Of a DNA stretch of 60,833 nucleotides, positions 1-9,351 are shown one piece after another. Position numbers and translations under genes: made by a program. Position 1 is the first letter of the stretch. The number at the start of each line of letters is the position of its first letter. This stretch comes from an uncultured Flavobacteriales bacterium (GTDB lineage Bacteria > Bacteroidota > Bacteroidia > Flavobacteriales_G > Salibacteraceae), in NCBI GenBank assembly GCA_905181855.1, contig CAJIZE010000021.1, forward strand, positions 1 through 60,833. The letters run 5' to 3'. Below the pieces are notes generated by a model, which was given only the letters and a program-made list of their open reading frames with translations, did not search any database and was not told the DNA's origin.

Positions 1-1391
1 TTAAAAACCGTAAAGTTTTTAAGCATTTCAATTTCATCATCTTCTTTGCCTTCCAACTCTAATTCTCTAACAACATCAACTTCCGGTTTGCCATTCATCA
101 ATGCTTCAGTTTGTGCAAAATAGTTTGAAAGCAATTTTGAATGCTGGTTACCTATTGGGTTTTGAGAGTTTGCTGAAGCAATAAAATCACAAGGAATAAA
201 TTTAGTTCCTTGATGTATTAGCTGATAAAACGCATGTTGACCATTAGTGCCAGGTTCACCCCATATTACTGGGCCAGTTTGGTAGTTTACATCTTTACCA
301 TTTCTATCTACCGACTTACCATTGCTCTCCATATCGGCTTGTTGTAAATAGGCAGGAAAAAAGCTGAGTAGCTGGTCGTATGGTAAAATAGCATGTGAAG
401 CAGCGCCAAAAAAGTTGTTGTACCAAACGCCAATGATTGCCATTAAAAACGGAATGTTTTTTTCGAACGGCTCTTTTTTAAAGTGCTTGTCTGCGGAATT
501 TGCGCCTTCTAACAAACGTTCAAAATTTTTATAACCAACGGCCAATGATATTGGTAAACCTATTGAGCTCCATAAGGAGTATCGGCCACCAACCCAATTC
601 CAAAAAGTAAAGCGGTTTTCTGGTTTAATACCAAAAAGCTCAACGCTCTCTTTGTTCGTTGAAAGAGCAACAAAGTGATTGGCAACAGCATCTTCATCAT
701 ACAGCTTTTCAATTAACCAAGTTCGGGCATTTTCAGCATTGGTCATTGTTTCTTGTGTAGTAAATGTTTTGGAGGCAACAATAAATAGGGTAGACTTGGC
801 TTCAACATTTTTCAAAGTTTCTGCAAGATGCGATGGATCGACGTTTGAAACAAAATGCAATTCTAGATTTCTGTTTTGATAACTTTTTAAGGCTTCACAA
901 ACCATATGTGGCCCCAGGTCACTACCGCCAATACCGATGTTAACAACGCTCTTTATTTTTTCGCCAGTAAACCCAAGCCACTCACCAGAGTGAATTTTTT
1001 CGGTGAACACTTTTATTTTTTCAAGCTCTCCTTTGATATCGATCATTATATTAACCCCATCAACTACTTTTTCATCTGATTTTAAGTCGCGCAAAGCAGT
1101 ATGTAAAACTGCTCGGTTTTCAGTCTGGTTTATTTTTCCTCCATCAAATAGATCGTTGATTTGCGATTTTAAATCAATTTCTTTGGCCGCATTACTAAAC
1201 AATTCTATGGTTTTTTTAGATAATCTGTTTTTAGAAAAATCTATAAAAAAGTCTTCGTGTTCTATGCTAAATTGTTTTGCCCTTTCAGGGTTTTTAGCAA
1301 ATAAGTCAGCTAAATGTATTTCTTTAAAATCATCAAAATGCTCTTTGAGTTGATGATATGCTGAGGTGTCAAAAAGACTTTTAAATTTCAT
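1..1391 (-). CDS. pgi: glucose-6-phosphate isomerase, 3' end cut by window edge
   Basis: Interconverts glucose 6-phosphate and fructose 6-phosphate in the cytoplasm. The frame is open from the ATG at 1391 to the left edge, giving about 463 residues. The motif [11 protein letters not shown] (sugar-phosphate binding, about residues 150-160) and the segments SKTFTTQET and [12 protein letters not shown] are diagnostic of the family. The last visible residues (NFTVF) match the region before the final 80 or so residues of typical ~545-residue Pgi, so the C-terminus lies outside the window. It starts 2 nt after the stop of the GH13 lipoprotein gene and is the last visible gene of the starch operon. 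There it would pass glucose 6-phosphate from PgmB and the sugar kinase towards PfkA. Confidence 0.96.
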   Translation of the reverse strand, partial: MKFKSLFDTSAYHQLKEHFDDFKEIHLADLFAKNPERAKQFSIEHEDFFIDFSKNRLSKKTIELFSNAAKEIDLKSQINDLFDGGKINQTENRAVLHTALRDLKSDEKVVDGVNIMIDIKGELEKIKVFTEKIHSGEWLGFTGEKIKSVVNIGIGGSDLGPHMVCEALKSYQNRNLELHFVSNVDPSHLAETLKNVEAKSTLFIVASKTFTTQETMTNAENARTWLIEKLYDEDAVANHFVALSTNKESVELFGIKPENRFTFWNWVGGRYSLWSSIGLPISLAVGYKNFERLLEGANSADKHFKKEPFEKNIPFLMAIIGVWYNNFFGAASHAILPYDQLLSFFPAYLQQADMESNGKSVDRNGKDVNYQTGPVIWGEPGTNGQHAFYQLIHQGTKFIPCDFIASANSQNPIGNQHSKLLSNYFAQTEALMNGKPEVDVVRELELEGKEDDEIEMLKNFTVF

Positions 1392-1393
1392 AA

Positions 1394-2767
1394 TTATTTG
1401 TAAAAAACGTAATATCCAAAAGGCTCAACGGCCAATTTAAAGTTGTTTGAAATTGTGTATTTTTTGTTGGAAAATATTTCCGTGTATTCACCAATAAAGT
1501 CTTGACTTTCGAAAGTTACACTAACAGAATCGGCGCCCTTTAAATTTGCCACCACAAAAACATTGCTGTTGTTTTTAGTTCTTATGAATGAATATATTTT
1601 ATCGCTTTCTGAATTGCTTATTGGCTTAAAGTTACCTCCAAATTCAGCATTCCAAAGCGCTTCATTTTCAGTGTTAAGTTTTATTAATTTCGAGTAAAAT
1701 TCTTGATCTGCATAATTATTCCACTCTACTGTATCTTTTTCAAAAAATTCAAGTTTTTTACTGTACCCTGATTCCTGCCCAGAATAAAGAAGCGGCATGC
1801 CATCGATAGTAAACGCTACAACTCCATAGGCTTTATAAGCTTTTTGGTACCTTTCGTATAGAGTGCCGTTCCATGAGTTTTCGTCGTGGTTGGTTATAAA
1901 GTACATGCGGTAATCGTCAGCGGCATGGTTGGTATCTTCTTTTACCATGTATTCATCCAAATCAGCCAATGTTTTTTCGTCTTTAGCAATCTCATTGATA
2001 ATGTGCATAAACTCCCATCCATAGCTCATATGAAAAGCATTTTTATTTAGTTCAGGATCTTCGGCTTCCGCTAGCATAAATACAGGTTTGGTTTTATCCA
2101 GCTCAACTCTAGCCTGTTCCCAAAAATTGGTAGGAACCCAACTAGCAACATCGCATCTAAAGCCATCAACATCAAATTCTATTAACCAAAACTTCATACT
2201 GCTTATCATTTCTAATCGCATTTCATTATTGTCATAATTTAAATCAACAACATCGCTCCAATCGGTGCCTCCCGGCGGCCCAGGATTGCCAGTTGAATCA
2301 GAAGTATACCAATCTTTATGGTTTACCATCCAAGGGTTGTCCCAAGCAGAATGATTTGCTACCCAATCAAGAATAATTTTTAAGTCTAAATCATGAGCTT
2401 TATCCACCAAAGATTTTAATTCTTCCGGTGTTCCAAATTCTGGGTTTACGCCTTTGTAATCTGCAATGGAGTAATAACTGCCTAAAGTTCCTTTTCTGTT
2501 GATTTTACCAATTGGTGAAATAGGCATTAGCCATAATATTTTTACCCCTAATTCTTTAATACGAGGCAAGTCTTTTTCGAAAGCAGCAAATGTTCCTTCA
2601 GGAGTGTGCTGTCTTATGTTAACTTCGTAAATGGTAGCATTTTTACTCCACGATTCAACTGTCTCAACTTTTGTTGCTTGCTCGGTAACAGCCTCTTCTT
2701 TATCATCTCTTTTTTGTTGACATGAGAGCAACAGTAAAATCGAAAATAAGAATATAAGATTTTTCAT
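1394..2767 (-). CDS. GH13 alpha-amylase-family lipoprotein
   Basis: Glycoside hydrolase family 13 enzyme acting on alpha-1,4-glucans. The start chosen is the ATG at 2767, which leaves 2 nt after the upstream stop. An upstream ATG at 2827 would add 20 residues and bury the signal peptide. The N-terminus is a lipoprotein signal with lipobox LLLSC (Cys16), followed by a polar linker. The catalytic barrel shows VANH, GFRCD (nucleophile about D206), LAEAED (acid/base about E234) and TNHDEN (about D295). The C-terminal beta domain ends in GYYVFYK. The lipobox suggests periplasmic or surface anchoring; which side of the outer membrane cannot be told. The likely role is oligosaccharide trimming next to the GH65 phosphorylase. 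Substrate specificity is inferred from context. Confidence 0.9.
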   Translation of the reverse strand: MKNLIFLFSILLLLSCQQKRDDKEEAVTEQATKVETVESWSKNATIYEVNIRQHTPEGTFAAFEKDLPRIKELGVKILWLMPISPIGKINRKGTLGSYYSIADYKGVNPEFGTPEELKSLVDKAHDLDLKIILDWVANHSAWDNPWMVNHKDWYTSDSTGNPGPPGGTDWSDVVDLNYDNNEMRLEMISSMKFWLIEFDVDGFRCDVASWVPTNFWEQARVELDKTKPVFMLAEAEDPELNKNAFHMSYGWEFMHIINEIAKDEKTLADLDEYMVKEDTNHAADDYRMYFITNHDENSWNGTLYERYQKAYKAYGVVAFTIDGMPLLYSGQESGYSKKLEFFEKDTVEWNNYADQEFYSKLIKLNTENEALWNAEFGGNFKPISNSESDKIYSFIRTKNNSNVFVVANLKGADSVSVTFESQDFIGEYTEIFSNKKYTISNNFKLAVEPFGYYVFYK

Positions 2768-2769
2768 TT

Positions 2770-5115
2770 TTAGTTGTTTACAAATAAGAAGAATGAAGAG
2801 GGTGGAATGCTCAAGTCTTGATTCCATGTAAAAGAGTTTGTGGTGTTGTGATTTTTGAATGTTTTAGAAGTTAAATAGTTGGGTTTTGATAAGGTAATAG
2901 ATTGTGCTTTATCAGATTTATTAAACACTACAATAATTTCATTATCAAAATATTTTCTGGCGTATATTAACAAGGTTTCATCGGCTTGAATTAAAGATAA
3001 ATCACCATAAATTAAAGCTAAGTTACTTGATCGCGTTTTGCATAAATCTGTTACTTGTTTTTTTGTCCAGGTTTGATGTTTGTTAAGACCTTTAAAAATC
3101 ATCATCCTTCTATTGTCAGGATCATTGCCTCCTGGTGAGCCAAATTCATCACCATAATATATTACCGGAATCCCGGGAATGGTCATGTTAAAAGCTTGAA
3201 GCATTACCAGTTTTTTATATCCAATGGTATCTCTAATTTCTATACTTCTTGTCCAGCCAGCTAGCTTTGTATCTTCTTTAAAATCTAAAGACCCATCAGC
3301 ATAAGAAATGAAACGTGCTCGATCTTGGTTTCCTGATATATAGCCCATTAAATTATGGTATCCGTAGTTGGATAAGCTCTGTATTAATTTGTTTGATAGC
3401 GCTTTAAATGAATAATTTGGTTGGGCAAAAGCAGCTACCGAAGCATCGTAAACGTTGAAATCAAATTGGCCATCTAGCAGCCCTGAATTCACATAAGAAT
3501 TAATTAAATCAGTACTTCCGTAGGTTTCGCCAATTTGATAAATTTCTCTGTTTTGAGGAACGGAAATTTGACTTTTAATTTTATAGGTTAAAGTTCTCCA
3601 AAATTCATTTGGAATGTGTTTGGTTGCATCATGTCTAAAGCCATCAATTGGGTAATTTTTAAACCAGAAAAGAGCAGAATCTGTCATCGCATCAATTACC
3701 TCAGGTTTAAAAAAGTTAAACGAAGGCATAAAAACATCAAACCAAGTTGTTAATCTGTGCTCATCCCATTTTTCTGTGTTCAATGTACCATCGGGCAAAT
3801 ACAAATCGGTAACCCAGTCAGGGTGTTGTTTGTATACCGGATGTTCTTCATGCACATGGTTTGCTACATAATCAACCAATACATTAAGGTTTTTTGTATG
3901 AGCATCATCTACAAGCGTTTTAAATTCATCATCGGTTCCAAACCTGAAATCAACTTTAGATGATGAGATTGGCCAATAACCATGATAACCAGAGAATTTG
4001 GTTGGAGGATTAGGGTATTGACCATAAGGGGTTGTTGGGTTTTGTGTTATCGGCGAAAGCCAAACAGTATTAACTCCTAAATCAGAAAAATATTTATTAT
4101 TTATTTGTTGAGTTACACCATTTAAATCGCCACCATAATAATCAGCTTTAGGGTGAACCTCTGGATGGTTCAGAGGTTGGTCGTTTTGAGGGTTACCATT
4201 TTTAAAACGATCAACCATCATAAAATACATAATCATATTGTGTTTATCTGTTCTAGCTAAAGTAGATGCATTTGCAACAGGTATGTTTTTTCGCAGAGGA
4301 ATATATAAATCGTTCGCAAAACCATTTTCACTGATTCCATAGATTTTAATTACTGATTTCTCATGATTTTTTGCTTCAATAGGAATTTGAATAGACAACA
4401 GCTCAGGAGTAATGGTTATAAACTCAGCATCTATCAAGTGATTTTGCCAATACGCTGCTACTTTTGTCACCCCATTATGCCAAATCAGAATTTTATTGTT
4501 TTCAACTTTGTTAGAGAACATTTCCAAAGGTATTTTTGGGTTACCAACTCTTAAAACAGAATTGTAATTTCCCATACCGTTGTTAATAGAATCAGAATTT
4601 GAAGGGTCGGTTTGATCTATTCCATCAATCACCAGAACATATTCATGTTTGCCATCTTTGGCAGAGAGCATGGTTTTCCAGATGCCGTTTTTTTCGGTTA
4701 GTTCATTTTTTGATCCAGTCCAGTCATTCATAGTACCTTTAAGCTGAATGGTCTTGGGGTTTTTATTTTTAGGAATAAAAGTGAAATTTATCTTATTATC
4801 AGTGGTTTTCTTTATTGGTATATCGTATCTAAATCCTGAATAGTAAATTTTCAGATTACTCAATTCATCATCAATACCGCCAATTAAAAAATCGTTGGTA
4901 TTAATTTTTTGATGGGCTAAGCCTTGAGGGCAAACAATGCTATCTATTGAATCGGGAGTTAAAAAGTAATCCGTAAGAAAAAGTTGAGTGGTATCGAAAG
5001 TTAGCCTCACTGGTTTAACCGAACCTACAACTGCTTCTTTCGTTGGATACTTGTTTTTAACTTTCGAGGAGCAACCAAAAGCAATTATTAAAATAAGAAT
5101 CCAGGTATTTTTCAT
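2770..5115 (-). CDS. GH13 alpha-glucan hydrolase with N-terminal E-set domains, lipoprotein
   Basis: Large (781-residue) GH13 enzyme. A signal with lipobox IAFGC (Cys15) is followed by beta-rich modules. One, at about residues 110-175, resembles a glycogen-binding/E-set fold (LKGTMNDW ... KHEYVLVIDG). The barrel shows VDYVANH, IDGFRHD (nucleophile about D496), IGETYG (acid/base about E530) and GNQDRAR (about D598), where Gln replaces the usual His of the NHD motif. The architecture fits neopullulanase/cyclomaltodextrinase-like enzymes that cut maltodextrins to maltose. Its start overlaps the GH65 stop by ATGA (4 nt), so the two genes are probably translationally coupled. Maltose made here would feed the phosphorylase. 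The precise activity is not proven by sequence. Confidence 0.9.
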   Translation of the reverse strand: MKNTWILILIIAFGCSSKVKNKYPTKEAVVGSVKPVRLTFDTTQLFLTDYFLTPDSIDSIVCPQGLAHQKINTNDFLIGGIDDELSNLKIYYSGFRYDIPIKKTTDNKINFTFIPKNKNPKTIQLKGTMNDWTGSKNELTEKNGIWKTMLSAKDGKHEYVLVIDGIDQTDPSNSDSINNGMGNYNSVLRVGNPKIPLEMFSNKVENNKILIWHNGVTKVAAYWQNHLIDAEFITITPELLSIQIPIEAKNHEKSVIKIYGISENGFANDLYIPLRKNIPVANASTLARTDKHNMIMYFMMVDRFKNGNPQNDQPLNHPEVHPKADYYGGDLNGVTQQINNKYFSDLGVNTVWLSPITQNPTTPYGQYPNPPTKFSGYHGYWPISSSKVDFRFGTDDEFKTLVDDAHTKNLNVLVDYVANHVHEEHPVYKQHPDWVTDLYLPDGTLNTEKWDEHRLTTWFDVFMPSFNFFKPEVIDAMTDSALFWFKNYPIDGFRHDATKHIPNEFWRTLTYKIKSQISVPQNREIYQIGETYGSTDLINSYVNSGLLDGQFDFNVYDASVAAFAQPNYSFKALSNKLIQSLSNYGYHNLMGYISGNQDRARFISYADGSLDFKEDTKLAGWTRSIEIRDTIGYKKLVMLQAFNMTIPGIPVIYYGDEFGSPGGNDPDNRRMMIFKGLNKHQTWTKKQVTDLCKTRSSNLALIYGDLSLIQADETLLIYARKYFDNEIIVVFNKSDKAQSITLSKPNYLTSKTFKNHNTTNSFTWNQDLSIPPSSFFLFVNN

Positions 5116-7421
5116 AATTCCTTTTTTTGTGATTTAGAGGGTTGCAAAACGAACATCTCATTTAACAAGGAGATGTTTACCTTTTCAGAACCCATATTTG
5201 TAATGGTAATTAGGCTCGAGCTACAATTAAATTTAATTTGTTGCCCTCGATACAAAACATTAAAAGTTAATGCTGACCATTGTTTAGGCAGGGTAGGGTT
5301 AAAACTCAAACAATCGTTTTTATAGCGCATGCCGCCAAAACCCTCAACTATTGATTTCCAAGTTCCGGCCATCGATGTAATGTGCAAGCCTTCATGAACT
5401 TCTTTGTTGTAGTCGTCAAGATCCAATCTAGCCGTGGCTAAATAATGCTCGTAAGCTCGTTCGATAGACCCAATTGAGCAGGCTAAAATAGAGTGAATAC
5501 ATGGAGATAACGATGATTCATGCACTGTGAATTGCTCGTAAAAGTCGAAATTTCTTTTAATTTCTTCTTTGCTGAATTCATGCTCAAAAAAGTACAATCC
5601 TTGAATTACATCACCTTGTTTAATATATGCCGATCGTAAAATTCTATCCCAGCTCCAATGTTGATTGATTGGTCTTTCAGAAGTGTTTAATTCCGAAATC
5701 GGAACTAACTCTTTATCAAGAAAACCCTCTTGCTGTAACAGAACGCCTGTTTTATCATCAACAGGATAGTATATGTTATCTATAATTCTTTTCCAAAAAG
5801 TGGTTTCGCTGTCAAAGTTCAAGTTATGTTCTTCAACCAGTTTGGAGATTCTATTAGGATTTGTTTTTTTTAGGTCATTTAAAACTTCGGCAGTATATCG
5901 AAGAGTCCAACATGCTAGATAGTTTGTGTACCAGTTGTTGTTTACGTTGTTTTCGTATTCGTTAGGTCCGGTAACACCCAACAGTACATATTTTTCTTTG
6001 GCTGTTGACCAATTAACACGCTGCGCCCAAAATCTTGAAATGGCAAGTAAAATTTCAATACCATTACCATCGCGGTAAGCGGTTTTTCCTGTGTAATTGG
6101 TGTAGTTGTAAATGGCAAAAGCAATAGCTCCGTTTCTATGAATTTCTTCGAAGGTTATTTCCCATTCGTTGTGGCATTCTTCACCGTTAATGGTAACCAT
6201 TGGGTAAAGAGCGGCGCCATTTTTAAAGCCTAATTTAGTCGCGTTTTCAATAGCTTTGTCTAATTGATTGTGCCGGTATTGTAATAAATTTTCGGCTACC
6301 TTTTCACCTGCGGTACTCAAATAAAATTGAAGACAGTAGGCTTCGGTATCCCAATAAGTAGATCCGCCATATTTTTCGCCTGTAAAACCTTTTGGACCAA
6401 TATTGAGTCGTTCGTCTTTACCTGTATATGTTTGATGAAGATGGAAAATGTTAAAACGAATGGCTTGTTGAGCAGCATCGTCACCTTCTATTTTTATATC
6501 GCCAAATTGCCAAAGCGCTTGCCATGCTTTTTGATGTTCCTCTAATAAATTTGTAAACCCTTTTGAAACGGCACTTTTTAGAACCTCTTCAGTTTCGTAG
6601 TTTAGGTCTTTCTGGTCATGATTAAAAGATGTAGTATAGGTTGCGAATTTCAAAACGCTAATTTCACTTCCCTCTGTGCCGTAGAAGTCAAATTTATTAG
6701 CGATGTAGGCTTCTTTTTTTACTGTTTCTGGTTCAATTTCTAGCTGAAGCCCGTCAAGTAAAATATTACACATCATACCGGTGTTTACTACAAAAGCTGA
6801 TTTTTTAGTTGTTGATTTAATAAAACCAAAATGCGGCTTAATTTCTGACTGGGTTACATCCCAGAACTTTTCGTTGTAGTTTGAATCTTCGTTTTTAACA
6901 TCAGCATCAATGTAGGGAGATACGTTAAAATTTCCTGAAAAATTAAGCGGCTTTATGTTATAACGAATAGCGCCGATGCTATCTGAGGTTAGGCTACAAA
7001 ACCTAGTTGAATTTACTTGTATTTGATTTCCATTGTTAATTTCTACGATAAAATTTCTCTGTAGAACACCATTTCTCATGTCAAGAATTCTTTCGAACTC
7101 GATAACTTTATTTTGGGCAAGGTCTATTTCTTCACCGTCAACTTCAATTGATATTCCTATCCAATTTGGAGCGTTCAATACTTTAGCGAAATACTCAGGG
7201 TAACCATTTTTCCACCATCCAACAAGAGTTTTGTCAGGATAATAGATGCCTCCTATATAGCTTCCTTGTAAAGTAGAACCGGAGTAGTTTTCTTCAAAAT
7301 TTGCTCTTTGACCGAACCTTCCGTTTCCTATCGAAAACAAACTTTCTGACGCTTCTTGATGTAGAGGCTCAAAGCCTTCTTCTATTATTTTCCAAGGATC
7401 AACTTTATAATGACCTTTCAT
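5112..7421 (-). CDS. GH65 family disaccharide phosphorylase, probably maltose phosphorylase
   Basis: Cytoplasmic 769-residue protein without a signal peptide. The GH65 order is visible: N-terminal beta-sandwich, helical linker, (alpha/alpha)6 barrel and C-terminal beta-sheet. Key segments are WDTEAY (about 357-362), the conserved HNEWEITFEEIHRN, and TGPNEYE, whose Glu (about E488) aligns with the general acid of characterised maltose phosphorylases. The reaction is maltose + phosphate to beta-glucose 1-phosphate + glucose. The neighbouring beta-phosphoglucomutase gene, overlapping by 17 nt, supports an inverting phosphorylase that releases beta-glucose 1-phosphate. Trehalose or kojibiose specificity cannot be excluded from sequence, but two flanking GH13 genes favour maltose. 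Confidence 0.92.
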   Translation of the reverse strand: MKGHYKVDPWKIIEEGFEPLHQEASESLFSIGNGRFGQRANFEENYSGSTLQGSYIGGIYYPDKTLVGWWKNGYPEYFAKVLNAPNWIGISIEVDGEEIDLAQNKVIEFERILDMRNGVLQRNFIVEINNGNQIQVNSTRFCSLTSDSIGAIRYNIKPLNFSGNFNVSPYIDADVKNEDSNYNEKFWDVTQSEIKPHFGFIKSTTKKSAFVVNTGMMCNILLDGLQLEIEPETVKKEAYIANKFDFYGTEGSEISVLKFATYTTSFNHDQKDLNYETEEVLKSAVSKGFTNLLEEHQKAWQALWQFGDIKIEGDDAAQQAIRFNIFHLHQTYTGKDERLNIGPKGFTGEKYGGSTYWDTEAYCLQFYLSTAGEKVAENLLQYRHNQLDKAIENATKLGFKNGAALYPMVTINGEECHNEWEITFEEIHRNGAIAFAIYNYTNYTGKTAYRDGNGIEILLAISRFWAQRVNWSTAKEKYVLLGVTGPNEYENNVNNNWYTNYLACWTLRYTAEVLNDLKKTNPNRISKLVEEHNLNFDSETTFWKRIIDNIYYPVDDKTGVLLQQEGFLDKELVPISELNTSERPINQHWSWDRILRSAYIKQGDVIQGLYFFEHEFSKEEIKRNFDFYEQFTVHESSLSPCIHSILACSIGSIERAYEHYLATARLDLDDYNKEVHEGLHITSMAGTWKSIVEGFGGMRYKNDCLSFNPTLPKQWSALTFNVLYRGQQIKFNCSSSLITITNMGSEKVNISLLNEMFVLQPSKSQKKEL

Positions 7422-8085
7422 ATTGGCTTAAGCTTTTCACAAAAGTATTGAAATCTAATTCTTTAAATCCAGAGTAAACAAACGTTGCTTTGTTTAGCGT
7501 TTTTTGGTTGCCAATACCAACGCATAAAAAGCCTCCGGCCAATGCAGCATCAACACCAGAAGTTGCATCTTCAAAAACTACACATTCGTTTGGTTGGAGG
7601 TTTAATTGGCTTGCGCCGAATAAAAATATTTCAGGATTAGGTTTTGATTTGGTTATGCTGTTTCCATCAACTATACAATCAAAGAAACCGGTAATGTTAA
7701 GGGTTTTAAGGATTAACGGTGCATTCTTACTTGATGAACCTAATCCTATTTTAATTCCTTCCTTTTTTGAACTTTCCAAGAAATGTAAAACACCAGGAAG
7801 TAGATGGTTAGGGGTCATTTCTTTTATCAATTCTAAATACCAGGTATTTTTTAGTATGAGAAAATCCTCAAATTGCTCAACGGTTAATTTTTTTTCTCCG
7901 AGTTTCAATAAATAAGTAAGTGAATCAATACGGCTAACGCCTTTAAGTTCTTCATTTTGCTCTTCTGTAAAATCAAACCCTAGTTCATTGGTAAGCCTTT
8001 TCCAGGCTAAATAATGGTATTTTGCTGTGTCACAAAGCACACCATCTAAGTCAAACAGTAACCCTCTAATAGCTGGATTATGCAT
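7405..8085 (-). CDS. pgmB: beta-phosphoglucomutase
   Basis: HAD-superfamily enzyme (226 residues) converting beta-glucose 1-phosphate to glucose 6-phosphate. The N-terminal motif FDLDGVLCDT carries the phosphorylated nucleophile (about D12) and the general acid/base Asp (about D14). The following AKYHYLAWKRL is the family's cap-entry signature. SSSKNAP is HAD motif II, and SKPNPEIF plus FEDATSGVDAA are motifs III and IV. The gene overlaps the GH65 gene by 17 nt and the methylglyoxal-synthase-like gene by 8 nt. The pairing with GH65 is the usual way to recover beta-glucose 1-phosphate. Confidence 0.94.
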   Translation of the reverse strand: MHNPAIRGLLFDLDGVLCDTAKYHYLAWKRLTNELGFDFTEEQNEELKGVSRIDSLTYLLKLGEKKLTVEQFEDFLILKNTWYLELIKEMTPNHLLPGVLHFLESSKKEGIKIGLGSSSKNAPLILKTLNITGFFDCIVDGNSITKSKPNPEIFLFGASQLNLQPNECVVFEDATSGVDAALAGGFLCVGIGNQKTLNKATFVYSGFKELDFNTFVKSLSQYERSL

Positions 8086-8482
8086 TTTTAAGTTTCAATT
8101 TTTCGATAGATTCTTTTTTAATCCAGCCAATAATTAATAAATTAGCAGTAGCAGTGTTTGTTGCCAATGGAACGTTGTTAATGTTACAGGTATCAAGTAG
8201 CAGTTGAATATCAATGTGGTGTTCTTTAACTTCATGATCTTTAAAGAAAACGACTAAATCAATTTCATTGTTTTTAAGCTTTCCAGTAATTTCGTTGTAG
8301 CCACCATATCGTCCTCTACTTAAATGTTCAATTGGTATTTTTTTAATTTCTGATTCAACGGCATCAGCTGTTTTGCCAGTTGCAATTAATTGTTTACCAA
8401 AAAGCCATTCTTCACGTTCTTTAAAAAATGAAACCAATTCTGTTTTTTTTGAATCGTGAGCGATTACTACGATATTTTTCAT
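8078..8482 (-). CDS. methylglyoxal synthase-like protein, catalytic Asp replaced
   Basis: 134-residue MGS-like-domain protein. The family enzyme turns dihydroxyacetone phosphate into methylglyoxal and phosphate. Preserved landmarks are IAHD (His9/Asp10), the phosphate-loop-like ATGKTAD, the FFKD segment, a His-x-x-x-Asp pattern near residues 89-93 and PLATNTATA. At the position of the catalytic aspartate (E. coli Asp71, in GGDQ) this protein reads GGYN (Tyr62). By family knowledge that change should abolish or greatly lower activity, so the protein may be a sensor or have another role. Its start overlaps the kinase stop by 4 nt, well inside the operon. An active MgsA cannot be assumed. Confidence 0.75.
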   Translation of the reverse strand: MKNIVVIAHDSKKTELVSFFKEREEWLFGKQLIATGKTADAVESEIKKIPIEHLSRGRYGGYNEITGKLKNNEIDLVVFFKDHEVKEHHIDIQLLLDTCNINNVPLATNTATANLLIIGWIKKESIEKLKLKNA

Positions 8483-9342
8483 TTTTCAAGAACTTTTTTG
8501 TATTTAAAATGATAGTTTACTAACCCGTTAATTGGTTTTTTAATTATTGATCTTATGCTAATACCTAAATCATTAGCAGCCTTTTTTAAGATACCTTCAA
8601 AATGATAGGCCACTGATCCAACAAAATTAACAGGTATATTCTTGTGGTTATCAAAACAACAAACATGTGTTTCTAAAAATTTGTACATGCCATTGTAAAC
8701 GGTTTCTTGAATAAAAGCATGTTCTTTATGATTTGAGTAAAACTTCATAAAACTAGCTAAATAAACATTTGCATGTGGCTTGTTATATACGTTTTCAAAA
8801 ATTTGAGCTTTACTCAATTTGTATGTTCTATTAAAATCAGCAGCTAGTTCAGCTGGTAATTTTTTATATAAAAACTGAGATATTAAGTGCTTCCCAAAAT
8901 AACTTCCACTTGCTTCATCGCCAAGTATGTACGCTAATGAAGGCACTTCTTCAGTAACATTTTCCCCATCAAAAAAACATGAATTTGAGCCAGTACCAAT
9001 AATACAGGCTATATTAGGGTTACCATTATAACAAGCATAAGCTGCACCAACCAAATCATGATCTACATGGATTTTAGCATTGATAAAAACTGATTTTAAA
9101 CCTTTTATTATAATGGCATTTAGTTCATCACTTGAACATCCCGCTCCATAGAAAAAAACATATTCCACTTCAGGAGAATATCCATTTAACTCATCACAGT
9201 CTCTTAGATGGAACTCAACGAAGTTTACATCATGAAAAAAGGGGTTGAATCCAGGGGTTTTAAAATCACGTACTGGCTTGCCAGTATTGTCAACTAAAAT
9301 CCAATCGGCTTTAGTAGAGCCACTATCTGCAATTAATATCAT
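8479..9342 (-). CDS. BadF/BadG-family sugar kinase (N-acetylglucosamine/glucose kinase-like)
   Basis: 287-residue ASKHA-fold kinase. The N-terminal phosphate-1 motif ADSGSTKADW, a phosphate-2-type motif IIGTGSNSC (about 115-123) and GDEASGSYFGK are typical of Bacteroidota N-acetylglucosamine-kinase-like proteins. In this operon the obvious substrate is the free glucose left by maltose phosphorolysis or amylase action, giving glucose 6-phosphate. That is inferred from context, and GlcNAc remains possible. The start lies 9 nt after the pfkA stop, and its stop overlaps the next start by ATGA. Confidence 0.82.
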   Translation of the reverse strand: MILIADSGSTKADWILVDNTGKPVRDFKTPGFNPFFHDVNFVEFHLRDCDELNGYSPEVEYVFFYGAGCSSDELNAIIIKGLKSVFINAKIHVDHDLVGAAYACYNGNPNIACIIGTGSNSCFFDGENVTEEVPSLAYILGDEASGSYFGKHLISQFLYKKLPAELAADFNRTYKLSKAQIFENVYNKPHANVYLASFMKFYSNHKEHAFIQETVYNGMYKFLETHVCCFDNHKNIPVNFVGSVAYHFEGILKKAANDLGISIRSIIKKPINGLVNYHFKYKKVLEK

Positions 9343-9351
9343 AAATAAAAA

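Noticed and set aside
1003-1353. Plus-strand open frame inside pgi
   Set aside because: It is antisense to a clearly conserved enzyme and its product resembles no family; a reading-frame shadow.
8078-8482. Calling this gene an active methylglyoxal synthase (mgsA)
   Set aside because: The catalytic aspartate is replaced by tyrosine, so only family membership is supported.
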